Origin: Azolla caroliniana
Taxonomy: Eukaryota; Polypodiophyta
Assembly (NCBI GenBank): GCA_043228905.1
Contig: JBHGNT010000017.1
Location: 62,001 to 126,000 of the forward strand
Direction: 5' to 3'
Length of the DNA: 64,000 nt
Both the position numbers and the translations under genes were made by a program. The notes under the pieces are model-generated. The model did not search any database. It was not told the origin of the DNA and saw nothing but the letters and a program-made list of their open reading frames with translations. Positions within the stretch are counted from its first letter, which is position 1. The number at the start of each line of letters is the position of its first letter. Positions 24,854-37,340 of this stretch are shown here, piece by piece.

Positions 24854-27800
24854 CATATTAGAGCTAGTGTTATTAGCTTCGATTCGCATGTTTGAACACA
24901 AAAATCCAATATCACACGAGCCAGGAATGAATAGTTTCAATTACTAACGGGCTCTTCTCTACGACCTTCTATATCATAGCTAGCTTTGTTAGCTTCGATT
25001 CGCATGTTTAAACACAAAAAGCCGATATCACACGAGCCAGGTATGAACATTTTAATTTATGAACGCGCTCTTCTCCACTACCTCCTCAAATTTGCTAATT
25101 TCGTCATGTCTCTCGACCTGAGTTTCAAAATCATGATTTTTTAATTCCCATATCATAGCAAGTGTTGTTAGCTTCGATTCGCATGTTTGAACACAAAAAT
25201 CCAATATCACACGAGCCAGGTATGAACATTTTAATTTACCTACTAGCTCTTGTCAACCCCCTCCTCAAATTTGTTAATTTCTTCATTTCTCTCGACCTGA
25301 GTTTCAACATATTAATTTTTTAATTCTATATCTTAGATATCGTTGTTACCTTCGATTAGCATGTTTGAACAAAAAAATACAATATCGATAGAGCCAGGTA
25401 TGAACATTGTAATTTGCTCACAGGCTTTACTCAACTCCCTCCTCAAATTTGCTAATTTCTTCATGTCTTTCGACCTGTGTTTTAAAATCTTGATTTTTTA
25501 ATTCCATATCAGAACGAGCGTTTTTAGCTTCGATTCCAATGTTTGAACACAAAAATCCGATATCATACGAGCCAGGTATAAACATTTTAATTTTCCTACT
25601 AGCTCTTGTCAACTCCCTCCTCAAATTTGCTAATTTCTTCATATCTCTCGACCTGAGTTTCAAAATTTCGATTTTCTAATCCCATATCAGAACTAGCGTT
25701 GTTAGCTTCGATTCGAATGTTTGAACACAAAAATCCGATATCATACGAGCCAGGCATGAACATTTTAATTTACCTACTAGCTCTTGTCAACTCCCTCCTC
25801 AAATTTGTGAATTTCTTCATGTCTCTCGACCTGAGTTTGAAAATCTTGATTTTTTAATTCCATATTAGAGCTAGTGTTATTAGCTTCGATTCGCATGTTT
25901 GAACACAAAAATCCAATATCACACGAGCCAGGAATGAATGGTTTCAATTACTAACGGGCTCTTTTCTACGACCTTCTATATCATAGCTAGCTTTGTTAAC
26001 TTCGATTCGCATGTTTGAACACAAAAATCCGATATCACAGGAGCCAGGTATGAACATTTTAATTTACCTACTAGCTCTTGTCAACTCCCTCCTCAAATTT
26101 GTGAATTTCTTCATGTCTCTCGACCTGAGTTTGAAAATCTTGATTTTTTAATTCCATATTAGAGCTAGTGTTATTAGCTTCGATTCGCATGTTTGAACAC
26201 AAAAATCTGATATCACACGAGCCAAGAATGAATATTTTCAATTACTAACGGTCTCTCATCTACGACCTTCTATATCATAGCTAGGTTTGTTAGCTTCGAT
26301 TCGCATGTTTGAACACAAAAATCCGATATCACAGGAGCCAGGTATGAAAATTTTAATTTACTAACGCGCTCTTCTCCACTACCTCCTCAAATTTGCTAAT
26401 TTCGTCATGTCTCTGGACTTGAGTTTCAAAATCTTGATTTTTTAATTCCATATCATAGCAAGCGTTGTTAGCTTCGATTCGCATGTTTGAACTCAGAAAT
26501 CCAATATCACACGAGCCAGGTATGAACATTTTAATTTACCTACTAGCTCTTTTAAACTCCCTCCTTAAATTTGCTAATTTCTTCATTTCTCTCGACCTGA
26601 GTTTCAGAATCTTGATTTTTTAATTCCATATCAACCCCCTCCTCAAATTTACTAACGCGCTCTTCTCCACTGCCTCCTCAAATTTGCTAACTTCGTCATG
26701 TCTCTGGACTTGAGTTTCAAAATCTTGATTTTTTAATTCCATATCAATGCAAGCGTTGTTAGCTTCGATTCGCATGTTTGAACACAAAAATGTAATATCA
26801 CACGAGCAAGGTATGAACATTTTAATTTACCTACTAGCTCTTGTCAACCCCCTCCTCAAATTTGCTAATTTCTTCATGTCTTTTGACCTGAGTTTCAAAA
26901 TCTTGATTTTTTAATTCTATATCATAGATAGCGTTGTTACCTTCGATTCGCATGTTTGAACACAAAAATCAGATATGACACGAGCCAGTTATGAACATTT
27001 TAATTTATTAGCGCACTGTTCTCGATTAGCTTTGTTAGCTTCGATTCGCATTTTGGAACACAAAAATGTAATATCACACGACCCAGGTATGAACATTTTA
27101 ATTTACCTACTAGCTCTTGTCAACCCCCTCCTCAAATTTGTGAATTTCTTCATGTCTCTCGACCTGAGTTTTAAGATCTTGATTTTTTAATTCCATATTA
27201 GAGCTAGTGTTATTAGCTTCGATTCGCATGTTTGAACACAAAAATCCAATATCACACGAGCCAGGAATGAATAGTTTCAATTACTAACGGGCTCTTCTCT
27301 ACGACCTTCTATATCATAGCTAGCTTTGTTAGCTTCGATTCGCATGTTTAAACACAAAAAGCCGATATCACACGAGCCAGGTATGAACATTTTAATTTAT
27401 GAACGCGCTCTTCTCCACTACCTCCTCAAATTTGCTAATTTCGTCATGTCTCTCGACCTGAGTTTCAAAATCATGATTTTTTAATTCCCATATCATAGCA
27501 AGTGTTGTTAGCTTCGATTCGCATGTTTGAACACAAAAATCCAATATCACACGAGCCAGGTATGAACATTTTAATTTACCTACTAGCTCTTGTCAACCCC
27601 CTCCTCAAATTTGTTAATTTCTTCATTTCTCTCGACCTGAGTTTCAACATATTAATTTTTTAATTCTATATCTTAGATATCGTTGTTACCTTCGATTAGC
27701 ATGTTTGAACAAAAAAATACAATATCGATAGAGCCAGGTATGAACATTGTAATTTGCTCACAGGCTTTACTCAACTCCCTCCTCAAATTTGCTAATTTCT

Positions 27801-28540
27801 TCATGTCTTTCGACCTGTGTTTTAAAATCTTGATTTTTTAATTCCATATCAGAACGAGCGTTTTTAGCTTCGATTCGAATGTTTGAACACAAAAATCCGA
27901 TATCATACGAGCCAGGTATAAACATTTTAATTTTCCTACTAGCTCTTGTCAACTCCCTCCTCAAATTTGCTAATTTCTTCATATCTCTCGACCTGAGTTT
28001 CAAAATTTCGATTTTCTAATCCCATATCAGAACTAGCGTTGTTAGCTTCGATTCGAATGTTTGAACACAAAAATCCGATATCATACGAGCCAGGCATGAA
28101 CATTTTAATTTACCTACTAGCTCTTGTCAACTCCCTCCTCAAATTTGTGAATTTCTTCATGTCTCTCGACCTGAGTTTGAAAATCTTGATTTTTTAATTC
28201 CATATTAGAGCTAGTGTTATTAGCTTCGATTCGCATGTTTGAACACAAAAATCCAATATCACACGAGCCAGGAATGAATGGTTTCAATTACTAACGGGCT
28301 CTTTTCTACGACCTTCTATATCATAGCTAGCTTTGTTAACTTCGATTCGCATGTTTGAACACAAAAATCCGATATCACAGGAGCCAGGTATGAACATTTT
28401 AATTTACCTACTAGCTCTTGTCAACTCCCTCCTCAAATTTGTGAATTTCTTCATGTCTCTCGACCTGAGTTTGAAAATCTTGATTTTTTAATTCCATATT
28501 AGAGCTAGTGTTATTAGCTTCGATTCGCATGTTTGAACAC
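23860..28540. repeat. 2340-bp higher-order repeat, two near-identical copies plus a partial third
   Basis: The chimaeric junction near 24287 recurs near 26627 and 28967, and the variant GCCAAGAATGAATATTTTC at about 23880 recurs at 26220 and 28560, a period of 2340 bp. The third copy diverges near 29300. The unit contains stretches also found in the 1923-bp repeat (for example the TTTCGATTTTCTAATCCC monomer), so the two higher-order types share parent monomers. Related shorter rearranged units continue to about 33.9 kb with unequal spacings. Confidence 0.83.
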
Positions 28541-31500
28541 AAAAATCTGATATCACACGAGCCAAGAATGAATATTTTCAATTACTAACGGTCTCTCATC
28601 TACGACCTTCTATATCATAGCTAGGTTTGTTAGCTTCGATTCGCATGTTTGAACACAAAAATCCGATATCACAGGAGCCAGGTATGAAAATTTTAATTTA
28701 CTAACGCGCTCTTCTCCACTACCTCCTCAAATTTGCTAATTTCGTCATGTCTCTGGACTTGAGTTTCAAAATCTTGATTTTTTAATTCCATATCATAGCA
28801 AGCGTTGTTAGCTTCGATTCGCATGTTTGAACACAGAAATCCAATATCACACGAGCCAGGTATGAACATTTTAATTTACCTACTAGCTCTTCTAAACTCC
28901 CTCCTTAAATTTGCTAATTTCTTCATTTCTCTCGACCTGAGTTTCAGAATCTTGATTTTTTAATTCCATATCAACCCCCTCCTCAAATTTACTAACGCGC
29001 TCTTCTCCACTGCCTCCTCAAATTTGCTAACTTCGTTATGTCTCTGGACTTGAGTTTCAAAATCTTGATGTTTTAATTCCATATCAATGCAAGCGTTGTT
29101 AGCTTCGATTCGCATGTTTGAACACAAAAATGTAATATCACACGAGCCAGGTATGAACATTTTAATTTACCTATTAGCTCTTGTCAACCCCCTCCTCAAA
29201 TTTGCTAATTTCTTCATGTCTTTTGACCTGAGTTTCAAAATCTTGATTGTTTAATTCTATATCATAGATAGCGTTGTTACCTTCGATTCGCATGTTTGAA
29301 CACTAAAATCAGATATCACACAAGCCAGGTATGAACATTTTAATTTACTAGCGCACTGCTCTCAACTACCTCCTCAAATATGCTAATTTCTTCATGTCTC
29401 TCGACCTGAGTTTTAAGATCTCGATTTTTTAATTCCATATTAGAGCTAGTGTTATTAGCTTCGATTCGCATGTTTGAACACAAAAATTCAATATCACACG
29501 AGCCAGGAATGAATAGTTTCAATTACTAACGGGCTCTTCTCGACGACCTTCTATATCATAGCTAGCTTTGTTAGCTTCGATTCGCATGTTTGAACACAAA
29601 AATCCGATATCACACGAGCCAGGTATGAACATTTTAATTTACGAACGCGCTCTTCTCCACTACCTCCTCAAATTTGCTAATTTCGTCATGTCTCTCGACC
29701 TGAGATTCAAAATCATGATTTTTTAATTCCCATATCATAGCAAGTGTTGTTAGCTTCGATTCGCATGTTTGAACACAAAAATCCAATATCACACGAGCCA
29801 GGTATGAACATTTTAATTTACCTACTAGCTCTTGTCAACCCCCTCCTCAAATTTGCTAATTTCTTCATTTCTCTCGACCTGAGTTTCAACATATTAATTT
29901 TTTAATTCTATATCTTAGATATCGTTGTTACCTTCGATTAGCATGTTTGAACACAAAAATACAATATCGATAGAGCCAGGTATGAACATTGTAATTTGCT
30001 CACAGGCTTTACTCAACTCCCTCCTCAAATTTGCTAATTTCTTCATGTCTTTCGACCTGTGTTTTAAAATCTTGATTTTTTAATTCCATATCAGAACGAG
30101 CGTTTTTAGCTTCGATTCGAATGTTTGAACACAAAAATCAGATATCATATGAGCCAGGTATGAACATTTTAATTTACCTACTAGCTCTTGTCAACTCCCT
30201 CCTCAAATTTGTTAATTTCTTCATATCTCTTGATTTGAGTTTCAGAATCTTGATTTTTTAATTCCATATCAGAATTAGCGTTGTTAGCTTCGATTCGAAT
30301 GTTTGAACACAAAAATCCGATATCATACGAGCCAGGCATGAACATTTTAATTTACCTACTAGCTCTTGTCAACTCCCTCCTCAAATTTGTGAATTTCTTC
30401 ATGTCTCTCGACCTGAGTTTGAAAATCTTGATTTTTTAATTCCATATTAGAGCTAGTGTTATTAGCTTCGATTCGCATGTTTGAACACAAAAATCCAATA
30501 TCACACGAGCCAGGAATGAATGGTTTCAATTACTAACGGGCTCTTTTCTACGACCTTCTATATCATAGCTAGCTTTGTTAGCTTCGATTCGCATGTTTCA
30601 ACACAAAAATCCGATATCACACGAGCCAGGTATGAACATTTTAATTTACCTACTAGCTCTTGTCAACTCCCTCCTCAAATTTGTGAATTTCTTCATGTCT
30701 CTCGACCTGAGTTTGAAAATCTTGATTTTTTAATTCCATATTAGAGCTAGTGTTATTAGCTTCGATTCGCATGTTTGAACACAAAAATCTGATATCACAC
30801 GAGCCAAGAATGAATATTTTCAATTACTAACGGTCTCTTGTCTACGACCTTCTATATCATAGCTAGGTTTGTTAGCTTCGATTCGCATGTTTGAACACAA
30901 AAATCCGATATCACAGGAGCCAGGTATGAAAATTTTAATTTACTAACGCGCTCTTCTCCACTACCTCCTCAAATTTGCTAATTTCGTCATGTCTCTGGAC
31001 TTGAGATTCGAAATCATGATTTTTTAATTCCCATATCATAGCAAGTGTTGTTAGCTTCGATTCGCATGTTTGAACACAAAAATCTAATATCACACGAGCC
31101 AGGTATGAACATTTTAATTTACCTACTAGCTCTTGTCAACCCCCTCCTCAAATTTGCTAATTTCTTCATTTCTCTCGACCTGAGTTTCAACATATTAATT
31201 TTTTAATTCTATATCTTAGATATCGTTGTTACCTTCGATTAGCATGTTTGAACACAAAAATACAATATCGATAGAGCCAGGTATGAACATTGTAATTTGC
31301 TCACAGGCTTTACTCAACTCCCTCCTCAAATTTGCTAATTTCTTCATGTCTTTCGACCTGTGTTTTAAAATCTTGATTTTTTAATTCCATATCAGAACGA
31401 GCGTTTTTAGCTTCGATTCCAATGTTTGAACACAAAAATCCGATATCATACGAGCCAGGTATAAACATTTTAATTTTCCTACTAGCTCTTCTCAACTCCC

Positions 31501-34500
31501 TCCTCAAATTTGCTAATTTCTTCATATCTCTCGACCTGAGTTTCAAAATTTCGATTTTCTAATCCCATATCAGAACTAGCGTTGTTAGCTTCGATTCGAA
31601 TGTTTGAACACAAAAATCCGATATCATACGAGCCAGGCATGAACATTTTAATTTACCTACTAGCTCTTGTCAACTCCCTCCTCAAATTTGTGAATTTCTT
31701 CATGTCTCTCGACCTGAGTTTGAAAATCTTGATTTTTTAATTCCATATTAGAGCTAGTGTTATTAGCTTCGATTCGCATGTTTGAACACAAAAATCCAAT
31801 ATCACACGAGCCAGGAATGAATGGTTTCAATTACTAACGGGCTCTTTTCTACGACCTTCTATATCATAGCTAGCTTTGTTAGCTTCGATTCGCATGTTTC
31901 AACACAAAAATCCGATATCACACAAGCCAGGTATGAACATTTTAATTTACCTACTAGCTCTTGTCAACTCCCTCCTCAAATTTGTGAATTTCTTCATGTC
32001 TCTCGACCTGAGTTTGAAAATCTTGATTTTTTAATTCCATATTAGAGCTAGTGTTATTAGCTTCGATTCGCATGTTTGAACACAAAAATCTGATATCACA
32101 CGAGCCAAGAATGAATATTTTCAATTACTAACGGTCTCTTGTCTACGACCTTCTATATCATAGCTAGGTTTGTTAGCTTCGATTCGCATGTTTGAACACA
32201 AAAATCCGATATCACAGGAGCCAGGTATGAACATTTTAATTTACCTACTAGCTCTTGTCAACTCCCTCCTCAAATTTGTGAATTTCTTCATGTCTCTCGA
32301 CCTGAGTTTTAAGATCTCGATTTTTTAATTCCATATTAGAGCTAGTGTTATTATCTTCGATTCGCATGTTTGAACACAAAAATTCAATATCACACGAGCC
32401 AGGAATGAATAGTTTCAATTACTAACGGGCTCTTCTCGACGACCTTCTATATCATAGCTAGCTTTGTTAGCTTCGATTCGCATGTTTGAACACAAAAATC
32501 CGATATCACACGAGCCAGGTATGAACATTTTAATTTACGAACGCGCTCTTCTCCACTACCTCCTCAAATTTGCTAATTTCGTCATGTCTCTCGACCTGAG
32601 ATTCAAAATCATGATTTTTTAATTCCCATATCATAGCAAGTGTTGTTAGCTTCGATTCGCATGTTTGAACACAAAAATCCAATATCACACGAGCCAGGTA
32701 TGAACATTTTAATTTACCTACTAGCTCTTGTCAACCCCCTCCTCAAATTTGCTAATTTCTTCATTTCTCTCGACCTGAGTTTCAACATATTAATTTTTTA
32801 ATTCTATATCTTAGATATCGTTGTTACCTTCGATTAGCATGTTTGAACACAAAAATACAATATCGATAGAGCCAGGTATGAACATTGTAATTTGCTCACA
32901 GGCTTTACTCAACTCCCTCCTCAAATTTGCTAATTTCTTCATGTCTTTCGACCTGTGTTTTAAAATCTTGATTTTTTAATTCCATATCAGAACGAGCGTT
33001 TTTAGCTTCGATTCGAATGTTTGAACACAAAAATCAGATATCATATGAGCCATGTATGAACATTTTAATTTACCTACTAGCTCTTGTCAACTCCCTCCTC
33101 AAATTTGTTAATTTCTTCATATCTCTTGATCTGAGTTTCAGAATCTTGATTTTTTAATTCCATTTCAGAATTAGCGTTGTTAGCTTCGATTCGAATGTTT
33201 GCACACAAAAATGCGATATCATACGAGCCAGGTATAAACATTTTAATTTACCTACTAGCTCTTGTCAACTCCCTCCTCAAATTTGCTAATTTCTTCATAT
33301 CTCTCGACCTGAGTTTCAAAATTTTGATTTTCTAATCCCATATGAGAACTAGCGTTGTGAGCTTCGATTCGAATGTTTGAACACAAAAATCCAATATCAC
33401 ACGAGCCAGGTATGAACATTTTAATTTACCTACTAGCTCTTGTCAACTCCCTCCTCAAATTTGTTAATTTCTTCATGTCTCTCGACCTGAGTTTCGAAAT
33501 CTTGATTTTTTAATTCCATATTAGAGCTAGTGTTATTAGCTTCGATTCGCATGTTTGAACACAAAAATCTGATATCACACGAGCCAAGAATGAATATTTT
33601 CAATTACTAACGGTCTCTTGTCTACGACCTTCTATATCATAGCTAGGTTTGTTAGCTTCGATTCGCATGTTTGAACACAAAAATCCGATATCACAGGAGC
33701 CAGGTATGAAAATTTTAATTTACTAACGCGCTCTTCTCCACTACCTCCTCAAATTTGCTAATTTCGTCATGTCTCTGGACTTGAGTTTCAAAATCTTGAT
33801 TTTTTAATTCCATATCATAGCAAGCGTTGTTAGCTTCGATTCGCATGTTTGAACACAGAAATCCAATATCACACGAGCCAGGTATGAACATTTTAATTTA
33901 CCTACTAGCTCTTCTAAACTCCCTCCTTAAATTTGCTAATTTCTTCATTTCTCTCGACCTGAGTTTCAGAATCTTGATTTTTTAATTCCATATCAACCCC
34001 CTCCTCAAATTTACTAACGCGCTCTTCTCCACTGCCTCCTCAAATTTGCTAACTTCGTCATGTCTCTGGACTTGAGTTTCAAAATCTTGATTTTTTAATT
34101 CCATATCAATGCAAGCGTTGTTAGCTTCGATTCGCATGTTTGAACACAAAAATGTAATATCACACGAGCCAGGTATGAACATTTTAATTTACCTACTAGC
34201 TCTTGTCAACCCCCTCCTCAAATTCGCTAATTTCTTCATGTCTTTTGACCTGAGTTTCAAAATCTTGATTTTTTAATTCTATATCATAGATAGCGTTGTT
34301 ACCTTCGATTCGCATGTTTGAACACAAAAATCAGATATGACACGAGCCAGTTATGAACATTTTAATTTATTAGCGCAGTGTTCTCGACTAGCTTTGTTAG
34401 CTTCGATTCGCATTTTGGAACACAAAAATGTAATATCACACGAGCCAGGTATGAACATTTTAATTTACCTACTAGCTCTTGTCAACCCCCTCCTCAAATT

Positions 34501-34608
34501 TGCTAATTTCTTCATGTCTTTTGACCTGAGTTTCAAAATCTTGATTTTTTAATTCTATATCATAGATAGCGTTGTTACCTTCGATTCGCATGTTTGAACA
34601 CAAAAATC

Positions 34609-34987
34609 AGATATCACACGAGCCAGGTATGAACATTGTAATTTACTAACGCGCTCTTCTCCACGACCTCCTCAAATTTGCTAATTTTGTCATGTCTCTC
34701 GACCTGAGTTTCAAAATCATTTTTTAAAATTCTATATTATAGTTAACGTTGTTTGCTTCGATTCGCATGTTTGAACATTAAAATCTGATATGACACGAGC
34801 CACGTATGAACATTTCTATTTACTCACAAGCTATTATCTACTTAAACCCTCATCTGTGCGTTTTACTTTATCTCTCCAGACCTGTCTTTCAAAATTATGA
34901 TTTTTGAATTCCATATCATAGCTAACGTTGTTAGGTTCGATTCGCATGTTTGAACACAAAAATCCGATATCACACGAGCCAGGTATG
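34609..34987. repeat. Diverged satellite flank duplicated from (or to) 46284-46662
   Basis: This stretch has unusual variants (CATTTTTTAAAATTCTATAT, GCTATTATCTACTTAAACCC, CATCTGTGCGTTTTACTTTA) found elsewhere only at 46284-46662, immediately left of the complete copia element. The homology runs straight into the LTR in both places (constant offset 11,675 bp), so flank and LTR form one duplicated segment. Confidence 0.88.
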
Positions 34988-35576
34988 TGTTGGGAAGTTG
35001 ACGTTCCTTATGTCCGTCGCTCGGCCACAACCAAGATTCTTTACATACACAGCAAAACAGGTAATTAAAACGCAACACAAAAGAGGAGAAATGGTGCACA
35101 GGAGGTATACGTGGAAAACCCCAAAAATAGGGGGAAAAACCACGGCAGCCCACAAGCTGCAAACTGTAACTATGCAGAAGTATACAATAGTGAGATCACT
35201 GAGGCAACGACCTCGTGCTCTCAGATCTTCGCCACAGGCGGCGGTTACAACAGAGGCAGGCAACGACATCGTCTCTCTTTCTCTCTCTCTCTCTCTGTAC
35301 AGTTACGCGCTCTGATTTCCTCTTGCACCAACGACAGAAAAGATAACAACTAGAATAACTATGTATATAAAACAACAACACACACGTATAACTAAAAGGT
35401 TTGCCCTAAGTCATATTTTACTAATATGACTTTTCGGCTATTTACAAATGTAGCCTTGATGGGCTCCATCCGGCTCTCCGCAGTCGGGTACTCCTCATCC
35501 GGCTCTCCGCAGTCGGGTACTTCTCATCCGGTTCATACCGGGCCTACACCATCCAACTCTCCACAGTTTCAAAATT
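34988..35576 (-). mobile_element. Truncated copia LTR (duplicated junction fragment)
   Basis: Begins TGTTGGGAAGTTGACG after the same CCAGGTATG satellite junction as the complete element's left LTR, and matches that LTR except for about six substitutions and repeat-number changes. It stops at CTCTCCACAG, without the final LTR segment (TTTGTTC... to ...CTACCAACA), and satellite resumes at 35577 with TTTCAAAATTTC. There is no right-hand target duplication. It has the CT microsatellite, the AAGTCATATT/AATATGACTT inverted repeat and three units of the CATCCGGCTCTCCGCAGTC-like minisatellite. Best read as a piece copied together with its satellite flank. Confidence 0.9.
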
Positions 35577-37340
35577 TCTTCAAATTTGCTAATTTCTTCA
35601 TATCTCTCGACCTGAGTTTCAAAATTTTGATTTTCTAATCCCATATCAGAACTAGCGTTGTGAGCTTCGATTCGAATGTTTGAACACAAAAATCCGATAT
35701 CATACGAGCCAGGTATGAACATTTTAATTTACCTACTAGCTCTTGTCAACTCCCTCCTCAAATTTGTGAATTTCTTCATGTCTCTCGACCTGAGCTTTAA
35801 GATCTTGATTTTTTAATTCCATATTAGAGCTAGTGTTATTAGCTTCGATTCGCATGTTTGAACACAAAAATCCAATATCACACGAGCCAGGAATGAATAG
35901 TTTCAATTACTAACGGGCTCTTTTCTACGACCTTCTATATCATAGCTAGCTTTGTTAGCTTCGATTCGCATGTTTGAACACAAAAATCCGATATCACACG
36001 AGCCAGGTATGAACATTTTAATTTACGAACGCGCTCTTCTCCACTACCTCCTCAAATTTGCTAATTTCGTCATGTCTCTCAACCTGAGTTTCAAAATCAT
36101 GATTTTTTAATTCCCATATCATAGCAAGTGTTGTTAGCTTCGATTCGCATGTTTGAACACAAAAATCCAATATCACACGAGCCAGGTATGAACATTTTAA
36201 TTTACCTACTAGCTCTTGTCAACCCCCTCCTCAAATTTGCTAATTTCTTCATTTCTCTCGACCTGAGTTTCAACATATTAATTTTTTAATTCTATATCTT
36301 AGATATCGTTGTTACCTTCGATTAGCATGTTTGAACACAAAAATACAATATCGCACGAGCCAGGTATGAACATTGTAATTTGCTCACAGGCTCTACTCAA
36401 CTCCCTCCTCAAATTTGCTAATTTCTTCATGTCTTTCGACCTGAGTTTTAAAATCATGATTTTTTAATTCCATATCAGAACGAGCGTTTTTAGCTTCGAT
36501 TCGAATGTTTGAACACAAAAATCAGATATCATATGAGCCATGTATGAACATTTTAATTTACCTACTAGCTCTTGTCAACTCCCTCCTCAAATTTGTTAAT
36601 TTCTTCATGTCTTTTGTTCTGAGTTTCAGAATCTTGATTTTTTAATTCCATATCAGAACTAGCGTTGTTAGCTTCGATTCGAATGTTTGAACACAAAAAT
36701 GCGATATCATACGAGCCAGGTATAAACATTTTAATCTACCTACTAGCTCTTGTCAACCCCCTCCTCAAATTTGCTAATTTCTTCTTTTTTTCGACCTGAG
36801 TTTCAAAATCTTGATTTTTTAATTCCATATTAGAACTAGCGTTGTTAGCTTCGATTCGAATGTTTGAACACAAAAATCAGATATCATATGAGCCAGGTAT
36901 GAACATTTTAATTTACCTACTAGCTCTTGTCAACTCCCTCCTCAAATTTGCTAATTTCTTCATATCTCTCGACCTGAGTTTCAAAATTTTGATTTTCTAA
37001 TCCCATATCAGAACTAGCGTTGTGAGCTTCGATTCCAATGTTTGAACACAAAAATCCGATATCATACGAGCCAGGTATGAACATTTTAATTTACCTACTA
37101 GCTCTTGTCAACTCCCTCCTCAAATTTGTGAATTTCTTCATGTCTCTCGACCTGAGTTTTAAGATCTTGATTTTTTAATTCCATATTAGAGCTAGTGTTA
37201 TTAGCTTCGATTCGCATGTTTGAACACAAAAATCCGATATCACACGAGCCAGGAATGAATAGTTTCAATTACTAACGGGCTCTTTTCTACGACCTTCTAT
37301 ATCATAGCTAGCTTTGTTAGCTTCGATTCGCATGTTTGAA

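Larger units (their letters stand above)
2438..34987. repeat. Satellite family A, left block (178-bp monomers in higher-order repeats)
   Basis: Head-to-tail monomers with a basic period of 178 bp (for example GCATGTTTG starts at 13578 and 13756, and equivalents at 14405 and 14583). A typical unit carries, in order, TTCGATTCGCATGTTTGAAC, AAATCCGATATCACACGAG, GGTATGAACATTTTAATTT, CTCCTCAAATTTGCTAATTT, TTCATGTCTCTCGACCTGAG and TTAATTCCATATCAGAGCTA. Most units contain GATATC. Many carry diagnostic deletions (116-, 152- and 291-bp variants), which allow higher-order periods to be read. DNA is AT-rich. By length about 185 monomers. Short open frames on both strands are a by-product of the repeat and are not annotated as genes. 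Confidence 0.97.

Noticed and set aside
34988-35576. Solo LTR from an independent insertion.
   Set aside because: No right target duplication, a missing LTR end, and a left flank and junction identical in type to the complete element's; a duplicated fragment explains all three.
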